Shown here: positions 41,567 to 49,965 of the stretch, in pieces
Position numbering within the stretch: the first letter of the stretch is position 1
Layout: each line of letters opens with the position of its first letter
From: Isoptericola peretonis
GTDB taxonomy: Bacteria > Actinomycetota > Actinomycetes > Actinomycetales > Cellulomonadaceae
Length of the DNA: 64,000 nucleotides
Reading direction: 5' to 3'
Assembly: GCA_023241745.1 (NCBI GenBank)
Contig: JALQCY010000003.1
Coordinates: 310,001-374,000 of the forward strand
Translations under genes and position numbers: made by a program
The notes under the pieces: model-generated
Told to the model about the DNA's origin: nothing
The model's input: only the letters and a program-made list of their open reading frames with translations
The model's database searches: none

Positions 41567-42967
41567 TCAGGACCGGAGCAGTCCCGGATCCTCCGGTGCC
41601 ATCACTCCCAGGATCCGGTTGAGGTCCTCTACCGAGGCGAACTCCACCGTCAGCCGACCCTTGGTCTTGCCGACGCTGACCTTCACGCGGGTCTCGAACC
41701 GGTCTGCCAGCCGTGTGGCGAGCTCGTCCATCGCCTCGCTCCGCTGTCCGGCACGCGGTGCCCGGCGTGTGCGCTGATCACCGTCGCCGCTGGCCAGCAG
41801 GGTGACGATCTCTTCGGTCGCGCGGACGGAGAGGCCCTCGGACACGATCCGCTGGGCGAGCCGCTCGATCTCTGCACCGTCGGTCAGGGAGAGCAGGGCA
41901 CGAGCATGTCCTGCGGAGAGCACGCCGGCAGCAACGCGCCGCTGGACCAGCGGAGGCAGCTTGAGCAGGCGAAGAGTGTTGGAGATCTGCGGACGCGATC
42001 GCGCGATCCGCGTCGCCAGCTCTTCGTGAGTGCACCCGAAGTCGTCGAGCAGCTGACGGTACGCTGCGGCCTCCTCGAGGGGATTCAGCGCTGCGCGGTG
42101 CAGGTTCTCCAGGAGGGCGTCCCGCAGCATGTCGCTGTCGTCCGTCTCGCGGACGATCGCGGGGATCGTCTCGAGCCCGGCCAGCTGCGAAGCGCGCCAG
42201 CGACGCTCGCCCATGATGAGCTCATAAAGTCCCTGGTCAGCGCCATCGGGGCGGACCACCACGGGCTGTAGGACGCCGATCTCTGAGATCGATGCGACGA
42301 GCTCGTCGAGCTCCCCATCATCGAAGACGGTCCGCGGCTGCCAGGTATTGGGGCGGATCGCCTGGACGGGAATCTCGGCGAACCGCGCTCCAGGAACGGG
42401 CCGCAGCTCTGTTTCACGTGAAACGGCGTCGCGTCCGCCGTCGTGCTCGTCGTGACGCACGAGCGGCCCCTCACCCTCGCGGGAGACCAGCGCGTCAGTC
42501 TGCGCGTCGGTTGTCGTGTCGACCTCAGGAATCTCGATGCTGGTGATGAGACCCAGGGACAGTCCGTCCGCGCCGAGCACCTCCTCGGCCGAGGCCTCGT
42601 CGATGTCGGCCGGCGCAGCGTTCGATGCCTTGGCGCCATCCGTCAGGAGACCACCGCCGCCAGGCGTTTCGGCGTCCGAGCGCGCTCCGTCGTCCCTGGT
42701 GGACGTGTCACCACCCGTCCGGATGCTCAGGCGGCCCCCCGCGATGGCCGAGTCCCAAGAAGCCGACCGACGGCTCGTCCGGGCCGAGTCGTCCCCCGGA
42801 TCTCCCGCAGGACGCTCTGCCCCGACCGTAGCGAGCGCGCCGTTGCCCGACGGCGTCTCCCGCCCCTCCCCTGAGGGAAAGAAGACGTCGACGGGCCGAT
42901 CCCCCTCGGGACCTGACGGGATCAGCGCACCGAGCCCCCGGCCCAGTCCACGCTTCTTCTGACTCAT
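41567..42967 (-). CDS. parB: chromosome-partitioning protein ParB with a long N-terminal extension
   Basis: ParB binds parS and spreads as a CTP-dependent clamp to organise the origin. The 466-residue protein has the N-terminal [14 protein letters not shown] box that contacts ParA. About 160 residues of acidic, Ser/Thr/Gly-rich probably disordered sequence follow. The CTP-binding/ParB domain starts near residue 190 ([30 protein letters not shown]) with [12 protein letters not shown] and [21 protein letters not shown]. The HTH is [28 protein letters not shown]-terminal dimerisation domain follows. Typical ParB proteins are about 300-350 residues, so the spacer is unusually long. ATG 42967 follows CAGGAGG. 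A parS lies in its codons. Confidence 0.96.
   Translation of the reverse strand: MSQKKRGLGRGLGALIPSGPEGDRPVDVFFPSGEGRETPSGNGALATVGAERPAGDPGDDSARTSRRSASWDSAIAGGRLSIRTGGDTSTRDDGARSDAETPGGGGLLTDGAKASNAAPADIDEASAEEVLGADGLSLGLITSIEIPEVDTTTDAQTDALVSREGEGPLVRHDEHDGGRDAVSRETELRPVPGARFAEIPVQAIRPNTWQPRTVFDDGELDELVASISEIGVLQPVVVRPDGADQGLYELIMGERRWRASQLAGLETIPAIVRETDDSDMLRDALLENLHRAALNPLEEAAAYRQLLDDFGCTHEELATRIARSRPQISNTLRLLKLPPLVQRRVAAGVLSAGHARALLSLTDGAEIERLAQRIVSEGLSVRATEEIVTLLASGDGDQRTRRAPRAGQRSEAMDELATRLADRFETRVKVSVGKTKGRLTVEFASVEDLNRILGVMAPEDPGLLRS
42410..42425. other. parS site inside parB
   Basis: TGTTTCACGTGAAACG is read on the minus strand as codons for Val-Ser-Arg-Glu-Thr (about residues 181-186 of ParB), at the junction between the disordered spacer and the CTP-binding domain. 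Confidence 0.9.
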
Positions 42968-43104
42968 GCTCCAGCCTCCTGAACCACTCGGCCCCGCACT
43001 CCCCTGGTCGTCGTCATCGAAGTCCCCTCGCGTCACCACCGGCGACTGAGCCGCCGGTTGTGCTCCACACCCTTGCGTCGGCCACTCTGCCTGGCACGGC
43101 TATG

Positions 43105-44172
43105 TCACCGCAGGTCAGCGGGCCGGGGAGCGCGCTCCGCCAACTCCCGCGCCGCCTCGAGGTAGGCCAAGGATCCCGTCGATCCGGGATCGTAGGTCAT
43201 CACCGTCTGAGCATGGCTCGGCGCCTCGGAGATCCGCACCGACCGCGGGACAGTGGTGCGGAGCGTCTGGTCAGGGAAATGCTCCCGGACCTCCGCCGCG
43301 ACCTGCTGCGCCAGATTGGTCCGCCCGTCGTACATGGTCAGAAGAATCGTCGAGACCCGCAGTTCTGGATTCAGATGCGCCTTGATCAGCTCGATCGTCT
43401 TGAGGAGCTGGCTCAGGCCCTCGAGCGCGTAGTACTCGCACTGGATCGGGATCAGCACCTCGCGCCCGACGACGAACGCGTTCACCGTCAGCAGCCCCAG
43501 GCTCGGAGGGCAGTCGACAAAGACGTAGTCGATCTGCTCCTCCCCTCGCTCCTCGCGCTCGAGGAGGTAGGCGTCAAGGGCCCGACGAAGCCGTGTTTCA
43601 CGTGAAACGAGAGAGACGAGCTCGATCTCCGCACCCGAGAGATCGATCGTCGCTGGCACGCCGTACAGTCCCGGGACTGACGGGCATTCCTGAATCGTGT
43701 TGCGAAGCGGCTCGTCCTCGACCAGCACCTCGTAGATCGAGGGAGTGCCCGCGCGATGCTCGATGCCGAGGGCCGTGGACGCGTTCCCCTGGGGGTCGTT
43801 GTCGATCACCAGGACTCGCAGCCCGGACTGAGCCAGTCCCGCAGCGAGGTTCACGGTCGTCGTCGTCTTGCCGACGCCGCCCTTCTGGTTCGCGACCGTG
43901 ATGATGCGCGTGCGCTCCGGCCGCGGGAACTGCCGACCCTGCAGCTCGATGCGTCGCCTGGCGTCGATGGCAAGCTGGGCGGCGAGCGGCGTCGACTCGT
44001 CCGCCTCCGGCACCGAGGCCACCAGTGCAGCGCGGTGTCCATCGATCTCCGGGGGCAGGCCGCCGACCGCCCAGGCCAGCGCCGGTGCCGTTTCACGTGA
44101 AACATGCGGATCACCCGTCGCGGTCCCGTGGTTCCGCGGGACGTCGTCGACGTGCTCCGTACTCGTGCTCAC
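43105..44172 (-). CDS. parA: chromosome-partitioning ATPase ParA
   Basis: The 355-residue Walker-type ATPase has its deviant Walker A motif in ANQKGGVGKTTTTVNLAAGLA near residue 100, Walker A' in LVIDNDPQGNASTALG, and Walker B in IDYVFVDCPPSLGLLTVNAF. It drives segregation of ParB-parS complexes by gradient on the nucleoid. The N-terminal 90 residues are an extension of variable sequence. GTG 44172 follows GGAGGAGTGGCAC; the longer frame to 44289 lacks a ribosome site. It precedes parB by 137 bp. Two parS sites lie within its coding sequence. Confidence 0.96.
   Translation of the reverse strand: MSTSTEHVDDVPRNHGTATGDPHVSRETAPALAWAVGGLPPEIDGHRAALVASVPEADESTPLAAQLAIDARRRIELQGRQFPRPERTRIITVANQKGGVGKTTTTVNLAAGLAQSGLRVLVIDNDPQGNASTALGIEHRAGTPSIYEVLVEDEPLRNTIQECPSVPGLYGVPATIDLSGAEIELVSLVSRETRLRRALDAYLLEREERGEEQIDYVFVDCPPSLGLLTVNAFVVGREVLIPIQCEYYALEGLSQLLKTIELIKAHLNPELRVSTILLTMYDGRTNLAQQVAAEVREHFPDQTLRTTVPRSVRISEAPSHAQTVMTYDPGSTGSLAYLEAARELAERAPRPADLR
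43594..43609. other. parS site inside parA (C-terminal half)
   Basis: TGTTTCACGTGAAACG encodes Val-Ser-Arg-Glu-Thr on the minus strand within VSLVSRETRLRRALDAYL of ParA. Confidence 0.9.
44089..44104. other. parS site inside parA (N-terminal extension)
   Basis: CGTTTCACGTGAAACA encodes Val-Ser-Arg-Glu-Thr near residue 24 of ParA (DPHVSRETAPAL), outside the conserved ATPase domain. Confidence 0.9.
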
Positions 44173-44320
44173 GTGCCACTCCTCCGGTTCGTCACAGGGA
44201 CTGCGCCGGACCGCGGCATGACGGTGGTCCCACGCGGCCCGGTGTTCCGCGCTCACTCTACGGCCTGAGGCGCGTCGAGATGGGGGCAAAACTCCGTCCC
44301 GTGGAGATCGGCTCCGGGCT

Positions 44321-44341
44321 CACGCTGAGGAGGTCAGCGTG
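44321..44341 (-). terminator. possible rsmG terminator
   Basis: CACGCTGA (44321-44328) and TCAGCGTG (44334-44341) form a perfect 8-bp stem with loop GGAGG, 12 bp after the rsmG stop. There is no T-tract. If functional it would insulate parAB from rsmG; otherwise the genes form one long leftward transcript. Confidence 0.45.
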
Positions 44342-44353
44342 CCAGTTCCGTGC

Positions 44354-45016
44354 TCAGCGGCGGGTGATGCGGAGAATGGTGGTCGGCTCGACGCCTTCGA
44401 CCGTCCGGCCCTCGAGGATCTCCGGCTCTGCCGTCTTGAACGAACGGAGCACCTTGCGAGCGGGTTCGATCTCGCGCTCCACGTTGCGCCCCTTCAGCAC
44501 CACCATGGCGCCTCCCGGCCGCACCAGCGGCAGGCTCATCCGGGCAAGCTTGCCCAGGGCCGCCACGGCGCGAGAAGTCACGATGTCCACCTCCAGCGCG
44601 TCGTGGTACTCCTCCGCACGACCGCGCTTGACCTGCACGTTTCCCAGGCCCAACGTCTCTACGATCTCCTGCAGCCAGACCGTGCGCCGCTCCATCGGCT
44701 CGATGAGGTGGAACTCCACGTCCGGGCGCTGGATCGCCAGCACGATCCCCGGAAGGCCCGCCCCGGACCCGATGTCGGCCACCGACCGCGCGCCACCGAG
44801 GTACGGCGCGACAGCCGCCGAGTTCAGCAGGTGCCGTTCCCACAGGCGCACGACCTCGCGCGGGCCGATGAGGCCGCGCACCTCGCCCTCCTCACGCAGA
44901 CGTTCCGCGTACTGCGCGACGATGTCGTAGCGGTCCCCGAAGTACTCGCGCACGCCCGCGCTGCGCCCGAGCTCGTCGTCGGCGCTGTCCACAGCCTGCG
45001 CCTCACCGTCGGTCAT
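44354..45016 (-). CDS. rsmG: 16S rRNA (guanine-N7) methyltransferase RsmG
   Basis: The 220-residue enzyme methylates G527 of 16S rRNA (E. coli numbering) in the decoding region; loss gives low-level streptomycin resistance in other bacteria. Its SAM-binding motif is VADIGSGAGLPGIVLAIQRPDVEFHLIEPMERRTVWLQE, with IVTSRAVAALGKL further along as the second family block. Before the fold is the RLWERHLLNS signature. ATG 45016 follows GGAGG by 6 bases. It lies between jag and parA, the usual position, and is separated from jag by a parS-containing hairpin. Confidence 0.95.
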   Translation of the reverse strand: MTDGEAQAVDSADDELGRSAGVREYFGDRYDIVAQYAERLREEGEVRGLIGPREVVRLWERHLLNSAAVAPYLGGARSVADIGSGAGLPGIVLAIQRPDVEFHLIEPMERRTVWLQEIVETLGLGNVQVKRGRAEEYHDALEVDIVTSRAVAALGKLARMSLPLVRPGGAMVVLKGRNVEREIEPARKVLRSFKTAEPEILEGRTVEGVEPTTILRITRR

Positions 45017-45046
45017 CCCAGCCTCCATCGCTTCCCTCACCCCAGA

Positions 45047-45084
45047 CGAGAGCCCGTCGTTTCACGTGAAACAACGGGCTCTCG
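45047..45084 (-). terminator. hairpin between jag and rsmG with a parS site as its loop
   Basis: CGAGAGCCCGT (45047-45057) and ACGGGCTCTCG (45074-45084) form a perfect 11-bp stem, and the 16-base loop is precisely a parS site (45058-45073). It lies 10 bp after the jag stop and 31 bp before the rsmG start. It can act as a terminator or attenuator within the leftward gene string. Confidence 0.8.
45058..45073. other. parS site
   Basis: CGTTTCACGTGAAACA lies exactly between the two arms of the jag/rsmG hairpin. It is the parS closest to dnaA, about 2.8 kb from the dnaA start. Confidence 0.92.
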
Positions 45085-45093
45085 GGACAGTCG

Positions 45094-45624
45094 TCAGGAC
45101 GTCGGCGCGTCACCGGACTCGACAGCAGGCTGCACGACGACGTATCGCGAGGGCTCGACGCCCCGCGAGTCGCTGACCAGGCCGGCGGCCGCGACGACAT
45201 CGTGGACCACCTTCCGCTCGAAGGCGTTCAGCGGGGCGAGCTCGACCTCTTCCCCGGTCTCACGCACCTGGCGGATCGCCTCCTCCGCGAGCACGCTCAG
45301 CTCCTCGCGCCGGCCTGCCCGGAACCCACCGATGTCCAGCATCAGCCGGCTTCGCTCGCCCGTGCGTGCCTGGACGGCCAGGCGGGTGAGCTCCTGCAGA
45401 GCCTCGAGCACCTCGCCGTCCCGTCCCACCAGCGCGGACAGGTCCTCGCCCTCCTCGGCCACGACCTCGACCGCCGCACGGTCGTGCTGGATGTCCAGGT
45501 CGATGTCGCCGTCGAGGTCCGCGATGTCGAGCAGCTCCTCGAGGTAGTCGGCCGCGATCTCGCCCTCCTCCTCGAGGCGGGCGGTGCGGTCGGGCTCCTG
45601 GTCCACCGGCGTGTCCGTCGTCAT
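45094..45624 (-). CDS. jag: KH/R3H RNA-binding protein Jag (KhpB/EloR)
   Basis: The 176-residue protein lacks the Jag-N domain seen in Firmicutes. An acidic N-terminus (residues 1-50) is followed by a type II KH domain (AAVEVVAEEGEDLSALVGRDGEVLEALQELTRLAVQA) and an R3H domain (AEEAIRQVRETGEEVELAPLNAFERKVVHDVVAAAGLVSDSRGVEPSRYVVVQP). It binds RNA; family members influence cell-wall synthesis and division. ATG 45624 has AGAGGA 11 bases upstream. It follows yidC by 23 bp, the standard linkage with the membrane insertase. Confidence 0.93.
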   Translation of the reverse strand: MTTDTPVDQEPDRTARLEEEGEIAADYLEELLDIADLDGDIDLDIQHDRAAVEVVAEEGEDLSALVGRDGEVLEALQELTRLAVQARTGERSRLMLDIGGFRAGRREELSVLAEEAIRQVRETGEEVELAPLNAFERKVVHDVVAAAGLVSDSRGVEPSRYVVVQPAVESGDAPTS

Positions 45625-45647
45625 CGGTCGTCGCTTCCTCTCGCTGC

Positions 45648-46583
45648 TCAACGGCGCTTCTGGCGGTTCTTGCGCTTGGGCTGCTGACGCTGCCCCACAG
45701 GCTTCTGGGGCTCCGGCTCAGGAGAGGCCTCGATGGCGCCCTTGGCGGCCGCCTTCCGGGCCTGCTTCTCCTTGAGGAGACGCTCGGCCTCGGAGCCCGG
45801 GGCGGGCATCTTCTTGATCGTGTAGAACTGCTGGCCCATCGACCAGAGGTTCGAGATGACCCAGTAGATGAGCACACCGACCGGGAAGTTGATGCCCGAG
45901 ATCAGGAAGATCACCGGAAGGATGTAGAGCATCATCTTCTGCGTGCTCGCCATCGGGCCCTCGAGCGCAGCCTTCGGCATGTTCTTCATGGTCAGCTGGC
46001 GCTGCGTGAAGAACATGGTGGCGCTCATCAGCACGATGAGGCAGATGACGACGACGCGCGACGTCATCGAGTCGGTGGTCCGGAAGATGTCGGACAGCTG
46101 AGCCCCGAAGAGGGACGACGTCTCGATGTCGCCCGCGATCTGCTGGTCGATCGGCCCGATAGCGTTGTGCGTACCGTCGGCGATGCCCTGCAGGTTGTTG
46201 AGCACGCGGAACAGCGCGAAGAAGATCGGCGACTGCAGCAGAATCGGCAGACACGACGCCATGGGGTTGGTGCCGTGCTTGCGGTACAGCTCCATGGTCT
46301 CGCGGCCCATGGCCTCGCGGGACGCCGGGTCCGTCTTGCCCTTGTACTTCTTCTGCACGGCCTGCAGCTCGGGCTGCATCATCTGCATCCCGCGCGAAGC
46401 CTTGATCTGCTTGAAGAACAGCGGGATCAGCGCGATACGGATGACGACCGTCAGGGCGACGATCGAGAACACCCACGCCCAGCCCGGCCCGTCCTGCATG
46501 CCCAGGGTCGTGAAGACCGCGTGCGACCCGTACATGACCCAGGCCACGACCCACTCGATGGGGTAGAGGATGGTATCCAACAT
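45648..46583 (-). CDS. yidC: membrane protein insertase YidC
   Basis: The 311-residue protein inserts and folds membrane proteins with or without SecYEG. Helices: ILYPIEWVVAWVMYGSHAVFTTL, WAWVFSIVALTVVIRIALIPLFFKQ, LPILLQSPIFFALFRVLNN, SRVVVICLIVLMSATMFF and MMLYILPVIFLISGINFPVGVLIYWVISNLWSMGQQF. The conserved Arg in the hydrophilic groove is in VIRIALIP. A coiled cytoplasmic loop MQPELQAVQKKYKGK and a Lys/Arg-rich tail (KRKNRQKRR) that may contact ribosomes are present. It follows yidD by 57 bp. Confidence 0.96.
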   Translation of the reverse strand: MLDTILYPIEWVVAWVMYGSHAVFTTLGMQDGPGWAWVFSIVALTVVIRIALIPLFFKQIKASRGMQMMQPELQAVQKKYKGKTDPASREAMGRETMELYRKHGTNPMASCLPILLQSPIFFALFRVLNNLQGIADGTHNAIGPIDQQIAGDIETSSLFGAQLSDIFRTTDSMTSRVVVICLIVLMSATMFFTQRQLTMKNMPKAALEGPMASTQKMMLYILPVIFLISGINFPVGVLIYWVISNLWSMGQQFYTIKKMPAPGSEAERLLKEKQARKAAAKGAIEASPEPEPQKPVGQRQQPKRKNRQKRR

Positions 46584-46640
46584 CCCGAATTGTCTCCTCT
46601 GTCGGAAAAGCTCAGTCCCCGGCGGCGCGGTCCGGGATGG

Positions 46641-46973
46641 TCAGTGGCGAGCTGCGCCGCGGTGCTCGTGCGTCGTCGGCGCGCCGACATCGGCGTCGGC
46701 GTGCTTCGCGCGAGCGGGCGGTACGTCGTCAACGCCGCCGAGGCTCCAGGGGTTGCACCGCAGGATGCGCCACAGAGCGAGACCGGTCCCCCGCAGCGTG
46801 CCGTGCGTACGGATCGCGATGATCGCGTACTGCGAGCACGACGGGTAGTACTTGCAGGTGGGCCCGGTGAGAGGGGAGATCACCGTCTGGTACACGCGGA
46901 GCACGCCGATGAGGACCGCCGCGGGAAGGTTCCGCAGCGCCTCGCGGCCGTGGCCGAGCGTCGAGGTGGTCAC
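46641..46973 (-). CDS. yidD: membrane protein insertion efficiency factor YidD
   Basis: The 110-residue protein has the family core [60 protein letters not shown] with the CxYxPSCSxYA motif. It is an amphipathic membrane-associated protein that aids YidC. A 25-residue His/Ala-rich tail follows. GTG 46973 overlaps the rnpA stop as GTGA, so the two are translationally coupled. Confidence 0.95.
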   Translation of the reverse strand: MTTSTLGHGREALRNLPAAVLIGVLRVYQTVISPLTGPTCKYYPSCSQYAIIAIRTHGTLRGTGLALWRILRCNPWSLGGVDDVPPARAKHADADVGAPTTHEHRGAARH

Positions 46974-47359
46974 GAGGCCCTCCGTGCGCGCGCGACCGCG
47001 CGGTCAAGGCTGCTCACCAGGTCGCGGTCGAGCTCGGCGAAGGTCGCGGTGCTCGACGCAGGAAGCGCACGGACGACGAGCCGGGAGCCCGCCGGTACCG
47101 AGGAGAGGTGCGCCGCCGCGGCGTGCCGCAGCCGGCGCTTCACCCGGTTGCGGTGCACGGCGTTGCCCACGGCTTTGGATACGACAAGACCGACCTGTGT
47201 CGGTTCACCGTCCTCGTCGACTCCCTCGCGAGCCGGCTGGCCCGCTTCGAGGTCGACGAGCAGGTGAACCACCACGGTCGATCGACCTGCACGCGTGCCG
47301 CGGCGCACCGTCCGTTCGAAGTCGACGGAACGGCGCAGTCGGTGCGCCGCGGGCAGCAT
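46970..47359 (-). CDS. rnpA: ribonuclease P protein component
   Basis: The 129-residue basic protein binds the RNase P RNA and helps process 5' ends of tRNA precursors. It has the RNR signature in [30 protein letters not shown] and the start [24 protein letters not shown]. It begins 3 bp after the rpmH stop and overlaps yidD. The acidic stretch [18 protein letters not shown] enlarges a loop relative to short family members. Confidence 0.96.
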   Translation of the reverse strand: MLPAAHRLRRSVDFERTVRRGTRAGRSTVVVHLLVDLEAGQPAREGVDEDGEPTQVGLVVSKAVGNAVHRNRVKRRLRHAAAAHLSSVPAGSRLVVRALPASSTATFAELDRDLVSSLDRAVARARRAS

Positions 47360-47362
47360 CCG

Positions 47363-47500
47363 TCAGGCAGAAAGCTCGGCGCGACCCTTGCGCCGACGGT
47401 TCGCCAGGATGGCGCGGCCGGCACGGGTGCGCATGCGCAGCCGGAAGCCGTGGGTCTTGGCACGACGGCGGTTGTTCGGCTGGAAGGTCCGCTTGCTCAC
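47363..47500 (-). CDS. rpmH: 50S ribosomal protein L34
   Basis: The 45-residue basic protein reads [20 protein letters not shown] and ends [13 protein letters not shown], the full L34 pattern. It starts at GTG 47500, 8 bases after TTGGAG. It is the first gene of the leftward rpmH-rnpA-yidD-yidC-jag-rsmG-parA-parB string and is divergent from dnaA. Confidence 0.97.
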   Translation of the reverse strand: MSKRTFQPNNRRRAKTHGFRLRMRTRAGRAILANRRRKGRAELSA

Positions 47501-47910
47501 GAGGTACTCCAAGAAACGTCGGGGAGGCACACCGTCAGTTCCTCGACGATGCAGGTCTTTGTCGCAGGTCACCGCCCACGCACGCGGCGTGAGAACGTCG
47601 ACCGGGCCGAGCCGAGGACCGGCAGCCCGGCTGAGGGCGCGCGAAAGGACCTGGAACGGCTGTCTGACGTTACGCCGTCGGGGGCTTCGAGGTCAAACCG
47701 GCCCGGGGGCGTCGCCCTACCGCCGGTGGCTACGATGTGGAGGACCTCACGCACCTCGGCGCGACGTCGCGCCGCCTGCCCGGTACGTTCGCCACCCACA
47801 GGATTGTCCACAGGTTCCACAGCATGTGGACAACGCTGTGGACGAGTTTCCGGCGTGGCAGACTCGCGATCTCGCCGAACCATCCAGAACGAACCCGAAG
47901 GACGACGCCC
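47501..47910. promoter_or_regulatory. rpmH-dnaA intergenic region with DnaA boxes
   Basis: No gene is present in this 410-bp divergent interval. Perfect DnaA boxes are TTGTCCACA 47804-47812 and TGTGGACAA 47825-47833, with TGTGGACGA 47837-47845 as a one-mismatch site. A candidate dnaA -10 is TACGAT (47731-47736). The boxes lie 65-107 bp before GTG 47911, in the expected 5' untranslated region, which suits DnaA autoregulation. The rpmH promoter should be at about 47510-47700 on the minus strand, but I could not place its hexamers. Confidence 0.7.
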
Positions 47911-49326
47911 GTGGCCCAGCCGGACGAGAACATCACCGACGTCTGGGCACACACGCTCGCCACGCTGGAGGCGCGGCCGGACATGTCGGCCCGGCAGCTC
48001 GCCTTCATCAAGCTCGCCAAGCCCATGGCGATCCTCGAGGACACGGTGTTCATCGCCGTCCCGCACGAGCAGACCCGCGCCTACCTCGAGACCAGCGTGC
48101 GCGACCAGCTCGTCTCGGCGATGGCCTCGACGCTCGGGCGCGACATCCGCTTCGGGATCACGGTCGACCCCGAGCTCAGCAGCGACACCCTCACGGGCCC
48201 GTCCCAGGACTACACCGCTCCTCCGGAGCCCGGTGTGGCGGACGAGCCGGAGGCGCCGCCGCTGCCTCCCAGCCCGAAGCAGTCGGCGGAGCCGACACGG
48301 CTGAACCCGAAGTACATCTTCGAGACGTTCGTCATCGGTTCGTCCAACCGGTTCGCCCACGCGGCCGCCGTCGCCGTCGCCGAGGCGCCCGCCAAGGCGT
48401 ACAACCCCCTGTTCATCTACGGGGACTCGGGGCTGGGGAAGACGCACCTCCTGCACGCGATCGGGCACTACGCCCACAACCTGTATCCCCACGTGCGGGT
48501 GCGGTACGTGAACTCCGAGGAGTTCACCAACGACTTCATCAACAGCATCGGCGAGGGCCGCGCCGGGGCGTTCCAGCGCCGCTACCGGGACGTCGACGTG
48601 CTCCTCATCGACGACATCCAGTTCCTGCAGGGCAAGGAACAGACGATGGAGGAGTTCTTCCACACGTTCAACGCGCTGCACAACGCGGACAAGCAGGTCG
48701 TGATCACGTCCGACGTGCCGCCCAAGCAGCTCAACGGCTTCGAGGACCGGCTGCGCTCCCGCTTCGAGTGGGGCCTCATCACGGACGTGCAGCCGCCCGA
48801 CCTCGAGACCCGCATCGCCATCCTCCGCAAGAAGGCGGCGAGCGAACGACTGGACGTGCCCGCCGAGGTGCTCAGCTACATCGGATCGCGCATCTCCACC
48901 AACATCCGTGAGCTCGAGGGCGCGCTCATCCGCGTCACCGCGTTCGCCAACCTCAACCGCCAGCAGGTGGACCTGGCCCTGGCGGAGATCGTCCTCAAGG
49001 ACCTCATCACCGACGACGACACCGCGGAGATCACCCCCGCGATGGTCATCGCGCAGACCGCCGCGTACTTCGGCCTCACCATCGACGACCTGTGCGGCTC
49101 CTCGCGGTCCCGCGTCCTCGTCACGGCACGACAGATCGCCATGTACCTGTGCCGCGAGCTGACCGACCTCTCCCTGCCGAAGATCGGTCAGCAGTTCGGC
49201 GGCCGCGACCACACCACGGTCATGCACGCGAACAAGAAGATCGCGGGCCAGATGGCGGAGCGTCGCTCCACGTACAACCAGGTGACCGAGCTCACGAGCC
49301 GCATCAAGCAGCAGCACCGCGGCTGA
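47911..49326 (+). CDS. dnaA: chromosomal replication initiator protein DnaA
   Basis: DnaA binds DnaA boxes and melts oriC. The protein is 471 residues. Domain [33 protein letters not shown]. Domain II is a short Pro-rich linker (residues 95-130). Domain III is the AAA+ core: Walker [10 protein letters not shown] at 171-179, Walker [19 protein letters not shown], sensor region [18 protein letters not shown]. Domain IV ends with the DNA-binding signature [26 protein letters not shown] 47911 follows GAAGGA by 9 bases; the longer frame would translate the DnaA boxes. A 20-bp hairpin follows. Confidence 0.98.
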   Translation: MAQPDENITDVWAHTLATLEARPDMSARQLAFIKLAKPMAILEDTVFIAVPHEQTRAYLETSVRDQLVSAMASTLGRDIRFGITVDPELSSDTLTGPSQDYTAPPEPGVADEPEAPPLPPSPKQSAEPTRLNPKYIFETFVIGSSNRFAHAAAVAVAEAPAKAYNPLFIYGDSGLGKTHLLHAIGHYAHNLYPHVRVRYVNSEEFTNDFINSIGEGRAGAFQRRYRDVDVLLIDDIQFLQGKEQTMEEFFHTFNALHNADKQVVITSDVPPKQLNGFEDRLRSRFEWGLITDVQPPDLETRIAILRKKAASERLDVPAEVLSYIGSRISTNIRELEGALIRVTAFANLNRQQVDLALAEIVLKDLITDDDTAEITPAMVIAQTAAYFGLTIDDLCGSSRSRVLVTARQIAMYLCRELTDLSLPKIGQQFGGRDHTTVMHANKKIAGQMAERRSTYNQVTELTSRIKQQHRG

Positions 49327-49340
49327 CTCGTCGACCTCCC

Positions 49341-49392
49341 CCCGCGGGCCCGGTCACACGCTCTCCACAGAACGTGTGACCGGGCCCGCGGG
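49341..49392 (+). terminator. dnaA terminator at the left edge of oriC
   Basis: CCCGCGGGCCCGGTCACACG (49341-49360) pairs perfectly over 20 bp with 49373-49392. The 12-base loop CTCTCCACAGAA contains a weak DnaA-box-like CTCTCCACA. The hairpin would protect oriC from dnaA transcription. Confidence 0.88.
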
Positions 49393-49770
49393 CGTTCGTC
49401 CACATCACCACCCACAGATCGCCCCCTGCGATGGCGCCGATCGGCGACCGTCGTCCCCAACCCTGTGGAGGGACATCGTGGACAACTCGCCCATCGGCAC
49501 GCCCAAGGAGATTCACACCTGTGGACAAAGTTGTGGACGGGTGTGGACCGAGGCGTCAGATCCGTGGACGACCGGGCCCCGATCGGTGGACGGCTGTGGG
49601 AAGAAAATCCGTCGCCCACAGGCGCCACGCGTCGTCCACAGCCCCGCCCCCACAGCCTCCACAGGACGAACAGGCCTCTGACCTGCGCAAACACGGCTCA
49701 TCCCCAGATTCCACAACCCCGAAGACGATGACGAACGTTTGATCATCAGAGAAATCCACACGCCTTCATC
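49393..49770. other. oriC, chromosomal replication origin
   Basis: The dnaA-dnaN interval holds no gene and many DnaA-box-like 9-mers: TCGTCCACA 49396, CGTGGACAA 49477, TGTGGACAA 49520 (perfect), TGTGGACGG 49532, TGTGGACCG 49542, CGTGGACGA 49563, TCGTCCACA 49632 and AAATCCACA 49752. Three adjacent boxes at 49520-49550 are spaced 10-12 bases apart. CTGTGGG/CCCACAG (49594-49600/49615-49621) encloses an A-rich loop. The least GC-rich stretch, 49728-49760, is the best candidate unwinding element. Confidence 0.9.
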
Positions 49771-49965
49771 AGGCCGGCCGACCTCCCGCGCCCCGTCCGA
49801 CGGCGCCGCCCACGACAGCGTGCCGAAGAGCCCCCGTCTCGCGTAGGGTTTGGCACGGACGACGAGGCAGGTCGGGTCGCCGTCGGATGGCCCGGCCAAC
49901 CGGCCGACGACAGCCGCAACCGTCCACACCGATCGACAGCACGGGTCGACAACGCGAGGAGTGGG
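49771..49965 (+). promoter_or_regulatory. dnaN promoter region
   Basis: TAGGGT at 49844-49849 is the clearest -10 element, placing transcription start about 110 bp before ATG 49966. A convincing -35 is not visible. The rest of the interval is GC-rich and shows no coding signal. Confidence 0.45.
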
